DNA of 57,459 nt from an uncultured Pelagibacteraceae bacterium (GCA_902610755.1 CACLWW010000007.1:1-57459), one strand, 5' to 3'. Shown: positions 7,907 to 16,400, counted from the first letter of the stretch. Notes: generated from the sequence alone by a model not told the origin. Program-made: numbers and translations.

Positions 7907-8773
7907 TTAAATTAATTTTTTTAGATAATTTGTGTAATCACATTTGCCGTAAAATTTTGTTGCATCTAAAATCTCTTTTTTTCCAATCCAATTATTATTA
8001 AAAGCAATTTCTTCAAGACAAGCAATTTTAAACCCTTGTCTATTTTCAATTGCTGACACAAAAGCACTAGTTTTGTAAAAATCTTCTATAGATCCCGTAT
8101 CTAACCATGCGCCACCTCTTCCTAAAATATCTGATGTTAATTTTTTTTTATTTAGGTAAATCTTGAGCAAATCAGTAATTTCTAACTCATTTCTTGATGA
8201 AGGTTTTAATTTTTTTGCATATTCAACAACTTTTTTATCAAAAAAATAAAGGCCAGTGATTGCTAGATCAGAAATAAATTTTTTTGGTTTTTCTTTAATC
8301 ATTGTAATTTTTCCAGATTTTGAAGTTTTAGCAACACCGAATAGATCTGGCTTAATAACCTTATGCAAAATTATTTTTGCACCATTTTGAAGCTTTGTGC
8401 AATTAATCAGTTTTGACGTTAAGTTCTGACCATAGAAAAAATTGTCTCCTAGAATAAGCGCAACACTTTTTTTATCAATAAACTTTTCTCCTAGAAGAAA
8501 TGCATCAGGTAATCCTTTGGGGTAGTTTTGCTCTTTATAAGATATATTAATACCAAGACGTTTTCCATCAGGTAAAATTTTTTTATACTGATTTAATTGT
8601 CCTTTGTTTACAATTATTAAAATATCTTTTATTTTTGCCAACATTAAAATTGAGAGAGGATAAAAAATTAAAGGCTTATCATATATTGGTAGCAATTGTT
8701 TATTGACAGCCTTTGTTAGAGGGCTCATTCGGGTTCCTAAACCACCAGCTAAAATTATTGCTTTCTTAATCAT
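7907..8773 (-). CDS. rfbA: Glucose-1-phosphate thymidylyltransferase
   Basis: RmlA nucleotidyltransferase, joining dTTP and glucose-1-phosphate to give dTDP-glucose. The N-terminus carries the pyrophosphorylase signature AGGLGTRMSPLT (9-20) followed by KQLLP at 25-29. LGDNFFYG near residue 109-116 holds the metal-binding Asp, and GGAWLDTG near 219-226 is also family-typical. The length of 288 aa is standard. It overlaps rfbB by 4 bp (ATGA) and precedes rfbC by 3 bp. It supplies the activated sugar for the dehydratase encoded just upstream. Confidence 0.96.
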   Translation of the reverse strand: MIKKAIILAGGLGTRMSPLTKAVNKQLLPIYDKPLIFYPLSILMLAKIKDILIIVNKGQLNQYKKILPDGKRLGINISYKEQNYPKGLPDAFLLGEKFIDKKSVALILGDNFFYGQNLTSKLINCTKLQNGAKIILHKVIKPDLFGVAKTSKSGKITMIKEKPKKFISDLAITGLYFFDKKVVEYAKKLKPSSRNELEITDLLKIYLNKKKLTSDILGRGGAWLDTGSIEDFYKTSAFVSAIENRQGFKIACLEEIAFNNNWIGKKEILDATKFYGKCDYTNYLKKLI

Positions 8774-9792
8774 TTAATTGTTCCAAGTCGGTTTGTGATA
8801 TCCTTTTTTTTTAAAGATGTATAGTATTTCATGTTTTTAAAATACCAATTAAAAGTATTATTCAAACCTTTTCTTAAACTAATAATAGATTTCCACCTTA
8901 GTTTTTTTTTAATTTTTTTGCTATCAAGTGCATATCTTACATCGTGGCCTGGTCTGTCTTTAACAAATTTTATTTTGACGTTTTTTCCTACTTTAATTTT
9001 CTTTTTGGCAATATTAATTAATAATTTTGCAATATCTAAATTACTACTATTTATATTAGATCCAATATTATAAAATTCTCCTTTAGATCCATTCTTAAAA
9101 ACTTTAAATAAAGCTTCACAATGATCATTTACAAAAATCCATTCTCTTGAATTTTTCCCTCTGCCGTACAAAGGTAAAGCTTTATTGTTAATTATATTGT
9201 AAATTAATTTAGGAATTAGCTTTTCTGGGTGTTGATTGGGACCATAATTGTTTGAGCAATTAGTTATCATTGCGTTAAGTTTATATGTCCTAACATAAGA
9301 ATATACTAAATGATCTGATGATGCTTTAGATGCGGCATAAGGGGAACTAGGTTTATAAGGATCAGTTTCTTTACTACGACCTTTTAATACATCTCCATAA
9401 ACTTCATCAGTTGATATATGGATTAACTTAGTTTTTTTATTTTTCTTTGTAAATTCTCGGAATGTTTCAAGTAAATTAAATATACCAACTATATTACTTC
9501 TTATAAACTCTGAAGGATCATCAATTGATCTATCCACATGCGTCTCTGCCGCCAAATTAAATATCGCAACTGGTTTGTATTTGTTTAAAATTTGCTTAAA
9601 CCTAGATCTATTATTAATGTCTAATTTAAAAAACTTATAACTTTTTTTGTAATTAAAATCTTTAGTGTTATAAAAATTTGAGGCGTAGCTTATTTTATCA
9701 ACATTAATTACAAAATAATTTTTCTCTATTAACAGTTTTATTAGATTACTTCCAATAAATCCTAAACCGCCAGTTACAATTATTTTTTTCAT
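8770..9792 (-). CDS. rfbB: dTDP-glucose 4,6-dehydratase
   Basis: RmlB, an NAD+-bound extended SDR enzyme forming dTDP-4-keto-6-deoxyglucose. It shows TGGLGFIGSNL at 7-17, HISTDEVYGD with the active-site Thr-Asp-Glu, YAASKASSD with catalytic Tyr and Lys, and NNYGPNQHPEKLIP. Its 340 aa is the usual length. It is the first gene of the minus-strand rfbBACD operon. The promoter must lie in the 49-bp AT-only gap shared with the divergent glycosyltransferase at 9842. The operon is even poorer in G+C than its surroundings. Confidence 0.96.
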   Translation of the reverse strand: MKKIIVTGGLGFIGSNLIKLLIEKNYFVINVDKISYASNFYNTKDFNYKKSYKFFKLDINNRSRFKQILNKYKPVAIFNLAAETHVDRSIDDPSEFIRSNIVGIFNLLETFREFTKKNKKTKLIHISTDEVYGDVLKGRSKETDPYKPSSPYAASKASSDHLVYSYVRTYKLNAMITNCSNNYGPNQHPEKLIPKLIYNIINNKALPLYGRGKNSREWIFVNDHCEALFKVFKNGSKGEFYNIGSNINSSNLDIAKLLINIAKKKIKVGKNVKIKFVKDRPGHDVRYALDSKKIKKKLRWKSIISLRKGLNNTFNWYFKNMKYYTSLKKKDITNRLGTIK

Positions 9793-9841
9793 TAATTTTT
9801 TTTTTACAATAATAAATATTTTAAGTATACTTCATTCTCAA

Positions 9842-10708
9842 ATGGAATTCACAAATAATAATCTAACCTTCGTAATAGTCACTTTCAATAGCAGAAAAGT
9901 AATCTATGATTGTTTAAATTCTCTTCCAAAAGATTTTCACAAACTAATAATTGAAAATTCATCTGATGAGAAATTAAAAAAAGAATTAGAGCAGAATTAT
10001 GATAAAACTGAGGTAATTTTATCTGAGAATATAGGGATGGGAGCAGGAAATAATCTTGGTATAATTAAATCAAATACGCAGTTTGTTTATGTGTTAAATC
10101 CGGACGTAATATTAAAGTCTGACACCATGATAAATATCAATAATTCAATTTCTGAATTAGATAATTTTGCTATTTTATCACCTTTATCAGATAACCCAAG
10201 TTATCCAAATTATAGATTGTGTTTTGATAAGTCACGAAATTATGATGAAAATATATTCAAAGACGTTAAAGAGATTGATGGTTACTCTATGATTATTAAC
10301 AAAAATTTTTTTAACAATAATATTTTTTTTGATGAAAAATTCTTTATGTATTTAGAAAATGTTGATTTATGTTTAAGAGCCAAAAAAAATGGTGGAAAAC
10401 TGTTTATAATTAAAAACTCTAAAATTCATCATTTAGGTGCTCAAGCTGTTGATGAAAAATTCAGTGAGGAGATTGAGCTTTCAAGAAACTGGCATTGGAT
10501 GTGGTCGAAACTTTATTTTAATAAAAAACACCGAGGTATATTAATTTCAACCTTATTTGGTTTGATGAGTTTATTAACAAACTTTTTTAAATATTTTATT
10601 TACGCACTTACTTTTAATAAAAAAAAAAATATTTATAAGATGCGAACATCAGGTATTTTTAATGCTTTATTAGGAAGGAAGTCATGGTTTAGGCCTAGGA
10701 TAAATTAA
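9842..10708 (+). CDS. Glycosyltransferase family 2 (possible rhamnosyltransferase)
   Basis: GT-A fold glycosyltransferase of 288 aa. The opening FVIVTFNSRKVIYDCLNSL, NIGMGAGNNLGI, the metal-binding VLNPDV (DXD-like) and the acceptor-side FFMYLENVDLCLRAKKNGG segment match the GT2 group that includes rhamnosyltransferases such as WbbL. A hydrophobic stretch (about 235-258) followed by basic residues suggests membrane association. It is divergent from the dTDP-rhamnose operon, which would make its donor, so transfer of rhamnose to a surface glycan is a fair inference. Its stop overlaps the apt stop in the shared TTAA at 10705-10708. Confidence 0.85.
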   Translation: MEFTNNNLTFVIVTFNSRKVIYDCLNSLPKDFHKLIIENSSDEKLKKELEQNYDKTEVILSENIGMGAGNNLGIIKSNTQFVYVLNPDVILKSDTMININNSISELDNFAILSPLSDNPSYPNYRLCFDKSRNYDENIFKDVKEIDGYSMIINKNFFNNNIFFDEKFFMYLENVDLCLRAKKNGGKLFIIKNSKIHHLGAQAVDEKFSEEIELSRNWHWMWSKLYFNKKHRGILISTLFGLMSLLTNFFKYFIYALTFNKKKNIYKMRTSGIFNALLGRKSWFRPRIN

Positions 10709-11232
10709 TGGCCAGGAAATTCAATTAAATTTTCAACATTAAAACCTTTTTCAATTAATTTATCAGATCCACCAAGATCAAATAAATTTATTACAAATAT
10801 AAACGCCTCAACTTTACCTTTAGAAATTTCAATTAACCTTGAAGCCGCTTCAGCAGTTCCACCTGTAGCAATTAAATCATCAATAATTAACACAGTATCA
10901 TTTTCATTTATAGAGTCTTTATGTACTTCAATAGTGGCAGTTCCATATTCTAGTTCAAAATCTACAGAGTGAGTTTCTGCTGGCAATTTGTTTTTTTTTC
11001 TAAGCATTATAAAGGGTTTTTTTAGGATATACGAAACAGCAGACGCAAAAACAAAACCTCTAGACTCAATTGCTGCGACTTTATTAAATCTAAATTTTTT
11101 TGATCTCTCAACTATTTGATTGATCGTTTCCTCGAAAGCTTTTTCATCTTTAATTAAAGTTGTAATGTCTCTAAATAAAATACCTTTTTTCGGATAATCA
11201 GGGATTGATCTTATAAACTTTTTTAAATCCAT
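10705..11232 (-). CDS. apt: Adenine phosphoribosyltransferase
   Basis: Type I phosphoribosyltransferase converting adenine and PRPP to AMP. The N-terminus IRSIPDYPKKGILFRDIT is characteristic of Apt. The PRPP loop VLIIDDLIATGGTA is near residue 121-134, and the flexible hood contains VAAIESRGFVFASAV. Length of 175 aa is normal. It is divergent from the unknown-mtnP pair across an 81-bp gap. Adenine is the base released by MtnP, so the placement makes metabolic sense as adenine recovery from MTA. Confidence 0.96.
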   Translation of the reverse strand: MDLKKFIRSIPDYPKKGILFRDITTLIKDEKAFEETINQIVERSKKFRFNKVAAIESRGFVFASAVSYILKKPFIMLRKKNKLPAETHSVDFELEYGTATIEVHKDSINENDTVLIIDDLIATGGTAEAASRLIEISKGKVEAFIFVINLFDLGGSDKLIEKGFNVENLIEFPGH

Positions 11233-11313
11233 TTAAATTTGCGTTATGTATTTAAATAAACTATCTTTTAGATATGGCAAATAATAAATTAAAAATTTCA
11301 TAAAAAACCTAGA

Positions 11314-12072
11314 ATGATTAACAATCAAGACTATAAAATTGCGGATAAAGAAATCTCTTTGTTAAAGTTGAAACATAAAGAAGGTGAAAAAATTAAAGAT
11401 GAGTCAATCGTTGAAATTTTTAAGCAATCAAAAAAAATTATTAAAAAATACTTTAAAAATGAGATATTCCTCACAACAAACCAGATACCAAGAGGTGGTA
11501 AAGAATATTTAAATTGCGAACGTGCTTTTGATATTTTTGAAAATTATAAAGTGATGCCAGAATATTGTTTTAGTTGTTACAAAGTTCAAATAGATCCAAA
11601 AAATGTTTTAGACTTAATAAAGTTGTATTTTTTGTTTGATATTATGTTTTTTGATAAAGAAAATTTAAGAAAATGTATGATTGATTTTAGAAAAGATGAA
11701 AAAAACTATAAAGGAATCATCTACTGCACTACATTAGAGGAAGCCAAGAAAATTAATCATAATGTTGAGAAATATCTTAAAACCAATATTGATCAGGGTA
11801 TAAAATCTCATGTAAAAAGAGGATGCAGAGAATTTGCAGAAAAACATCCTGAATTTAGAAATTTAGAAAAAAATGTTATGGAATATAAAAAAGAGTGGAA
11901 AAAAATTGAGAATGAATTTGATGCAAATAATAAAAAAATTTACAAATCTGGTGAAAGAAAATTAGTTAAAGGTCTCAATTTAAAGGATGTACTTATATTT
12001 CAAAATTGGATCAATTTTGCAAAAGAAGAGGGCGATGAAAGTTACAAAGTTTTAACAAAAGATTATGAGTAA
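11314..12072 (+). CDS. Uncharacterised protein with six cysteines, coupled to mtnP
   Basis: A 252-aa soluble protein that I do not recognise. It has Cys at 68, 85, 88, 121, 138 and 171, including a CxxC in EYCFSCYKV. Charged helical segments fill the ends, with a predicted coiled-coil-like stretch near 175-205. No signal peptide or membrane segment is visible. Six cysteines are many for a protein of this size in this window, so a metal or Fe-S site is possible. It overlaps mtnP by 8 bp and begins opposite apt, so it is probably expressed with MTA recycling. The reading frame is clean with normal local composition, so the gene is almost certainly real, but its function is unknown. Confidence 0.8.
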   Translation: MINNQDYKIADKEISLLKLKHKEGEKIKDESIVEIFKQSKKIIKKYFKNEIFLTTNQIPRGGKEYLNCERAFDIFENYKVMPEYCFSCYKVQIDPKNVLDLIKLYFLFDIMFFDKENLRKCMIDFRKDEKNYKGIIYCTTLEEAKKINHNVEKYLKTNIDQGIKSHVKRGCREFAEKHPEFRNLEKNVMEYKKEWKKIENEFDANNKKIYKSGERKLVKGLNLKDVLIFQNWINFAKEEGDESYKVLTKDYE

Positions 12073-12934
12073 CAAATTAGCTATACTTGGGGGGAGTGGT
12101 TTGTATGATGTTGAGGAATTTAAGGATAGGGAACTAATTGATTTAAACACCCCTTGGGGAAAGCCCTCAGACAAAATTTTAAAGATTAAGTTCCTTAAAA
12201 AAGAAGTTTTTTTTCTTCCTCGACATGGTAGAGGTCATTATATTGGTCCATCAAAAATTAATTTTAGAGCAAATATTGATGCTCTTAAACAGCTAGGAGT
12301 TACTGACATTGTATCTATCTCAGCTGTAGGATCTCTCAAAGAAAATCTGCCGCCAGGAAAATTTGTTATAGTTGATCAATTTATCGATAGAACTTTTGCA
12401 AGAGAAAAAACTTTTTTTGAGGATGAAATTGTGGCTCATGTGTCAATGGCACATCCAACCTCAACTGGACTAATGAATGCATGCGAAGATGCAATCAAGA
12501 AAGAAAAAATCGATTATCAAAGAAGTGGTACCTATGTTGTAATGGAAGGCCCGCAGTTTTCAACATTAGCAGAGTCTAATTTATACAGAACTTGGAGAGC
12601 AGATGTAATTGGTATGACTAATATGCCTGAGGCTAAATTAGCAAGAGAAGCTGAAATAAGATATGCTTCTGTTTCAATGGTTACAGATTATGATTGTTGG
12701 CACCCAGATCACGAAAATGTTGATGTTCAACAGGTAATAAAAGTTCTTTTAGGTAATGCTGCAAAAGCAAAAAATATGATCAAAAATCTTATAGAAAATT
12801 TTGAAACACATATTGATCCTAAAGATCCAGCTAATAATTGTTTAGATGTTGCTATCATAACAGCTCCAGAAAAAAGAACTCAAAAAACTAAAGATAAACT
12901 TAAAACAATTGCAGGCAGAGTTTTAAACAAATAA
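12065..12934 (+). CDS. mtnP: S-methyl-5'-thioadenosine phosphorylase
   Basis: MTA phosphorylase of the PNP/MTAP family (289 aa), cleaving 5'-methylthioadenosine with phosphate into adenine and 5-methylthioribose-1-phosphate. It keeps GGSGLYD at 9-15, PRHGRGH for phosphate and substrate, MEGPQFST, GMTNMPEAKLAREAE, and the DYDCWH motif. DYDCWH and MTNMPEA distinguish MTAP from ordinary purine nucleoside phosphorylase. MTA arises from spermidine synthesis, and a speD-speE fusion lies 4.3 kb downstream on the same strand. It starts inside the end of the preceding unknown gene and is followed by a hairpin at 12940. Confidence 0.95.
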   Translation: MSNKLAILGGSGLYDVEEFKDRELIDLNTPWGKPSDKILKIKFLKKEVFFLPRHGRGHYIGPSKINFRANIDALKQLGVTDIVSISAVGSLKENLPPGKFVIVDQFIDRTFAREKTFFEDEIVAHVSMAHPTSTGLMNACEDAIKKEKIDYQRSGTYVVMEGPQFSTLAESNLYRTWRADVIGMTNMPEAKLAREAEIRYASVSMVTDYDCWHPDHENVDVQQVIKVLLGNAAKAKNMIKNLIENFETHIDPKDPANNCLDVAIITAPEKRTQKTKDKLKTIAGRVLNK

Positions 12935-12939
12935 AAAAA

Positions 12940-12962
12940 AACCCCCCGTTAATCGGGGGGTT
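12940..12962 (-). terminator. Intrinsic terminator, A/T-flanked GC hairpin
   Basis: A perfect 9-bp stem AACCCCCCG / CGGGGGGTT with loop TTAAT lies between convergent mtnP and the outer-membrane gene. The nine-base A run just before it on the plus strand becomes a U tract for minus-strand transcripts, so it is a textbook terminator for the gene at 12989-13651. Plus-strand transcripts from mtnP meet the same hairpin followed by a weaker TTCTAATATTTTATTT, so it may work both ways. It is one of very few strong terminators in the window. Confidence 0.9.
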
Positions 12963-12988
12963 CTAATATTTTATTTGATTAAAACAAC

Positions 12989-13651
12989 TTAGAACGATTT
13001 ACCAACAGATAAAGCTAAAATGTTTGTATCTATATCTGCAGTTACTTTCGTATCATTTGATGTTGTAGCTGAAATATCATCATAGTCTGTTTGGCTGTAT
13101 TCAAGCTTAATAAAACCAGCACCTGTATCTTTTTTAACACCAAGTCCTAATTTAGTTCCGTCTAAAGTTTGATCGAAGTTTTTATTTCCTGATGAAACTG
13201 ACTTTGCTTGAGACTCAACATCTGCTGTTACTAATCCTAAAGTTCCAAAAACTTTTACGCCATCCATTACTTCTTTTTGAGGCTGTACGTAGAATGTTAA
13301 ATGTTTGCTAACATCGACCGTACCTTTGTTAGTTCCTGAACTTGCAGCACCATCAGTTTTTCCCTTTAATGAACTTTGTGAAGTAGTTCTACTTTCAAAT
13401 TCTGCTTCGAAAGGTATAAAATCTAAACCAACGCTTATATTATCGTTGATTGCTTTTTCGAAAAAAACAGAGGCAAAAGTAATATCATTGCTGAGGTTTT
13501 TAGTAGTATCAGTAGAACCGTTGTTGTCGATATCATCTTTAACAGTTGACTCAACATCAGCCATACTTATTGTGAAACCTACTGCACCTGTAGCGTATGA
13601 ATTAGTCACAAATCCAAACAAGAAAAGAATGCTTAATACTAGTTTTTTCAT
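12989..13651 (-). CDS. Putative outer-membrane beta-barrel protein
   Basis: A 220-aa exported protein. Residues 1-20 form a Sec signal peptide (KK, then a hydrophobic core, then SYA-T). The mature part alternates polar and hydrophobic residues in strand-like stretches and ends in LALSVGKSF, with the C-terminal Phe typical of barrels inserted by BamA. Ser, Thr, Asp and Lys are abundant and cysteine is absent. No specific family is recognised; a small porin-like or OmpW/OmpA-type barrel is plausible. AAGTGAG about 7 bp before the ATG can act as ribosome binding site. The gene has its own terminator and a 263-bp upstream region, so it is probably monocistronic and well expressed. Confidence 0.75.
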   Translation of the reverse strand: MKKLVLSILFLFGFVTNSYATGAVGFTISMADVESTVKDDIDNNGSTDTTKNLSNDITFASVFFEKAINDNISVGLDFIPFEAEFESRTTSQSSLKGKTDGAASSGTNKGTVDVSKHLTFYVQPQKEVMDGVKVFGTLGLVTADVESQAKSVSSGNKNFDQTLDGTKLGLGVKKDTGAGFIKLEYSQTDYDDISATTSNDTKVTADIDTNILALSVGKSF

Positions 13652-13914
13652 GTTGTACTCACTTTTTGTTATTAATTAATTAATTACAAGAGGATCTTTA
13701 ACAAAATAATCTCAAAAAGTATAGAAAAGTGATTATCAAATTTCCGACCTAAAGGTTGAATTTATAGAAAAACCCAATAAATAGGGCTACTTTTTGTTGC
13801 ATAAATATCACATTCTCAAATTTTTTAACAATCTATTAATAGAAGTTACTAATGCTATGCTTAGCTATTAATTTTAGTGAATCAGAGTTTATCCCTTATA
13901 TTAGTCATTACTAA
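13652..13914. other. Longest intergenic stretch of the window (263 bp)
   Basis: This divergent gap separates the outer-membrane gene (minus) from the lipoprotein gene (plus). It contains an ATTAATTAATTAATTA run (13671-13686), a short ACCT-AA-AGGT inverted repeat near 13746-13755 and a CCC-AATAAATA-GGG pair near 13773-13786. TATATT at 13897-13902 could be a -10 for the lipoprotein gene, but no convincing -35 is seen. No open frame or recognised riboswitch was found. Confidence 0.5.
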
Positions 13915-14373
13915 ATGAAAAACATTCTGATTTTTGTAGTTTTTTTTATTTCATCTTGCGCAAAACCTTTAGTAGTAGAGACAATTCAGCCAGGTGATGA
14001 TCTTCTAAACTGCACAGAATTAAAACAAGAAATTGAAGAAGCAAAAAAAATTAAACAAGAAGCTGAATTTTCAAAAGCATCAGGTGGTAATTTTGCTAGA
14101 GCTATTTTATTCTGGCCGGCATGGGCGCAATCATTAAATAATGCAGATGACGCAATACTTGCAGCTAACAATAGGTCATTTCATTTGATTAAGGTTATGA
14201 GAAAAAAAAATTGCCCTGGATCAGACAGCTTAGAAGCAAATATTGTTGATAAACCAAAAAATGTAATTGAGACAAATTTAGTTGATCAACTTAAAACTTT
14301 AAAAGAATTATATGAGGATGGACATCTTTCAGAAGAAGAATACACTAAAGCAAAAAAGAAGATAATAGATTAA
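13915..14373 (+). CDS. Lipoprotein with C-terminal SHOCT-like domain
   Basis: A 152-aa protein. Residues 1-15 form a lipoprotein signal peptide with lipobox ISSC, so Cys15 would be lipidated. A helical charged region (about 28-50) and a conserved-looking AILFWPAWAQSLNNADDAILAA segment follow. The C-terminus, LKTLKELYEDGHLSEEEYTKAKKKI, is a SHOCT (short C-terminal) domain, a small motif often placed at protein ends with possible oligomerisation or binding roles. Its stop overlaps the mtnA start by one base, so it is co-transcribed with mtnA. No direct metabolic role is apparent. Confidence 0.82.
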   Translation: MKNILIFVVFFISSCAKPLVVETIQPGDDLLNCTELKQEIEEAKKIKQEAEFSKASGGNFARAILFWPAWAQSLNNADDAILAANNRSFHLIKVMRKKNCPGSDSLEANIVDKPKNVIETNLVDQLKTLKELYEDGHLSEEEYTKAKKKIID

Positions 14374-15443
14374 TGAAAATTGAGGGAAAAGAATATAGAA
14401 CTATATGGTTTGAAAATAACATTGTCAAAATAATAGATCAAACAAAACTACCACACCAATTTATCATTAAAGACTTAAAAACTGTCAAAGATGCAATTAA
14501 CGCTATCAAGATTATGGAAGTAAGAGGCGCTCCTTTAATAGGGGCAACCGCCGCATATGGTTTAGTTTTGGCTTTATTGGAGAATAGAGATCAATCTTTT
14601 TTAAAAAAATCATCAGTAGATTTAATCAAATCAAGACCTACCGCAATTAATTTGAAATGGGCAGTGGAAAGAATGGTGAATAAACTTTCAGGAGTTAATA
14701 GTGAAGAAATTATAAACATCGCATTAAATGAAGCAAAAGAAATCTGTGAAGAAGATATAAAGTTTTGTGAAAATATTGGTTTAAACGGTCTTAAAATAAT
14801 TGAGAATATTTATAGTAAAAAAAAAGATACAGTAAATATATTAACGCATTGTAATGCAGGTTGGCTTGCGACAATAGATTGGGGCACGGCTACGTCACCA
14901 ATTTATCATGCACATAAAAAAGGAATTCCAGTTCATGTTTGGGCAGATGAAACAAGACCTAGAAATCAAGGCGCAAACTTAACATCATATGAATTAAATG
15001 AAGAAGGAATTAAAAATACTATCATTGCAGATAATACAGGTGGAATTTTAATGCAAAGAGGACAAGTAGATCTGTGTATTGTTGGAACTGACCGCACATT
15101 ATCTAATGGCGATGTATGTAATAAAGTAGGAACTTACTTAAAAGCTCTGGCTGCTAAAGATAATAATGTTCCGTTTTATGTAGCATTACCAAGTTCAACT
15201 ATCGATTGGAAAATTAAAAATTCAAAAGACATTCCAATTGAGGAAAGAAGTTCAGATGAGTTGTCAAAAATTGAAGGTGTTGACGAAAATGGAAATATAA
15301 AAAAAATACAGATATATCCAATTGAAAGTAAAGCTATAAATTTAGCATTTGATGTTACTCCAGCAAAATATATAACTGGTTTAATAACAGAAAAAGGTAT
15401 TTGCGAAGCATCGGAAAAAGGATTAAAAAATTTATTTAAATGA
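14373..15443 (+). CDS. mtnA: S-methyl-5-thioribose-1-phosphate isomerase
   Basis: MtnA (356 aa) isomerises 5-methylthioribose-1-phosphate to 5-methylthioribulose-1-phosphate. Family landmarks are VRGAPLIGATAAYGL near residue 50-64, the catalytic Cys in LTHCNAGWLAT, HVWADETRPRNQGANLT, and the catalytic Asp in IVGTDRTLSNGDVCNK, followed by PFYVALPSSTIDW. It differs from eIF2B-type relatives by these catalytic residues. It consumes the MtnP product. The stop overlaps the next start by ATGA. Together with the class II aldolase at 15753 it fits the MTA-to-DHAP shunt. Confidence 0.95.
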   Translation: MKIEGKEYRTIWFENNIVKIIDQTKLPHQFIIKDLKTVKDAINAIKIMEVRGAPLIGATAAYGLVLALLENRDQSFLKKSSVDLIKSRPTAINLKWAVERMVNKLSGVNSEEIINIALNEAKEICEEDIKFCENIGLNGLKIIENIYSKKKDTVNILTHCNAGWLATIDWGTATSPIYHAHKKGIPVHVWADETRPRNQGANLTSYELNEEGIKNTIIADNTGGILMQRGQVDLCIVGTDRTLSNGDVCNKVGTYLKALAAKDNNVPFYVALPSSTIDWKIKNSKDIPIEERSSDELSKIEGVDENGNIKKIQIYPIESKAINLAFDVTPAKYITGLITEKGICEASEKGLKNLFK

Positions 15444-15763
15444 ACCCACTTATTTTATCACTTGTTTGTCTTTTGTTAGTTGGAGTTTCAGCTAACTGGC
15501 TAAGTATTGTTAAGAATAATAAGACATTAATTTATCTTTCTTTAGCACCATGTATTTATATAGCGATTTATGGAATTTATTTAGTTATTGGACCTCTGGA
15601 TTTATATGAAGATGGTTCAAAAAACTTTTTTTTAAAAAACCCATATGAAAGCGAACTTCCCCCTCAGTTTTTATTATTAAAACTTTACCAGTATATTCTA
15701 ATAGGCGTAGGCGTAATTTTTGGGTATTTATTTTTAAAATATTTAAAAAATTATGGACGTTAA
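15440..15763 (+). CDS. Small three-helix membrane protein, function unknown
   Basis: A 107-aa protein with three hydrophobic segments, about residues 3-22, 29-49 and 82-102, separated by a polar loop of about 30 residues (YEDGSKNFF...). No family is recognised. It overlaps mtnA by 4 bp and the aldolase by 11 bp, so it is translationally coupled to both. The position suggests a link to the same pathway, for instance handling of a membrane-permeant thioether product, but nothing in the sequence shows this. Confidence 0.7.
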   Translation: MNPLILSLVCLLLVGVSANWLSIVKNNKTLIYLSLAPCIYIAIYGIYLVIGPLDLYEDGSKNFFLKNPYESELPPQFLLLKLYQYILIGVGVIFGYLFLKYLKNYGR

Positions 15764-16400
15764 AAGTAGAAAAGAAATAATAAAATTTGCTCAAAAATTA
15801 AATAGTACAAATTTATCTCCATTAAGATCAGGAAATATTTCACTTAAAGCTCAGAATAATAATGAGGAGGGGTTTTTAATAACTCCATCAGGGAAGAAAT
15901 ATGAAAGTCTTAAAGTTGAAGATATCGTCTTTGTATCTTTAAAAGGGAAATACGATGAAAAAGGTTTACAACCGTCATCCGAGTGGAGATTTCATAAAGA
16001 TATTTATTTAAAGAAGACTGATGCAAAAGCTGTCGTTCATGCTCATTCACCACACGCAACGGCTGTATCAGCTCACAATAAGGACATTCCAGCTTTTCAT
16101 TATATGATAGCATTAGCAGGCGGAGACAATATAAAGTGTGCAAAGTATGCAACTTTTGGAACACAAGAATTATCTGACAATATTATTGAAGCATTAGAAA
16201 ATAGAAAAGCATGTTTGATGTCTAATCACGGTCAAGTTGCTTACGGGGATAACTTGAACTCAGCTTTTGAACTTGCAGAAGAAGTTGAAAATATTTGCCA
16301 TCAATACATAAATGCAATAAGTTTAGGAGAACCTAAGATTCTTTCATCAAGTGAGATGGATGTAATATTAGAAAAAGTTAAAAACTATAAAAAAGGATAA
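15753..16400 (+). CDS. Class II aldolase/adducin family, likely 5-methylthioribulose-1-phosphate aldolase
   Basis: A 215-aa class II (zinc) aldolase of the fuculose-phosphate-aldolase fold. Zn ligands are His96 and His98 in VVHAHSPHA and His159 in LMSNHGQV, and the catalytic acid/base is Glu77 in SSEWRFHKD. Substrate-phosphate residues sit in SGNIS and TPSGKKY. Class II aldolases next to mtnA and mtnP act in the DHAP shunt, splitting 5-methylthioribulose-1-P into DHAP and methylthioacetaldehyde. The alternative is MtnB dehydratase, which shares the fold, but no MtnC, MtnD or MtnE partner is present. The aldolase assignment is inferred from context; fold and active site are directly visible. 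Confidence 0.82.
   Translation: MDVKSRKEIIKFAQKLNSTNLSPLRSGNISLKAQNNNEEGFLITPSGKKYESLKVEDIVFVSLKGKYDEKGLQPSSEWRFHKDIYLKKTDAKAVVHAHSPHATAVSAHNKDIPAFHYMIALAGGDNIKCAKYATFGTQELSDNIIEALENRKACLMSNHGQVAYGDNLNSAFELAEEVENICHQYINAISLGEPKILSSSEMDVILEKVKNYKKG

Noticed and set aside
13305..13679. A 124-aa plus-strand frame opposite the outer-membrane gene
   Set aside because: It is antisense to a gene with a signal peptide, barrel-like C-terminus and terminator. The frame is a by-product of that gene's codon use and has no ribosome binding site.
13671..13686. ATTAATTA run as a tandem-repeat element
   Set aside because: It is a short low-complexity tract expected in DNA this AT-rich, with no flanking structure.
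13740..13800. Possible riboswitch in the 263-bp gap
   Set aside because: Only two very short stems (ACCT/AGGT and CCC/GGG) are present. They match no riboswitch consensus that I can recall, and the downstream lipoprotein gene gives no metabolite hint.
15753..16400. Calling the class II aldolase MtnB (methylthioribulose-1-phosphate dehydratase)
   Set aside because: The fold is shared, but no MtnC, D, E or K partner is present, and the catalytic Glu plus context fit the DHAP-shunt aldolase better. The alternative remains open.
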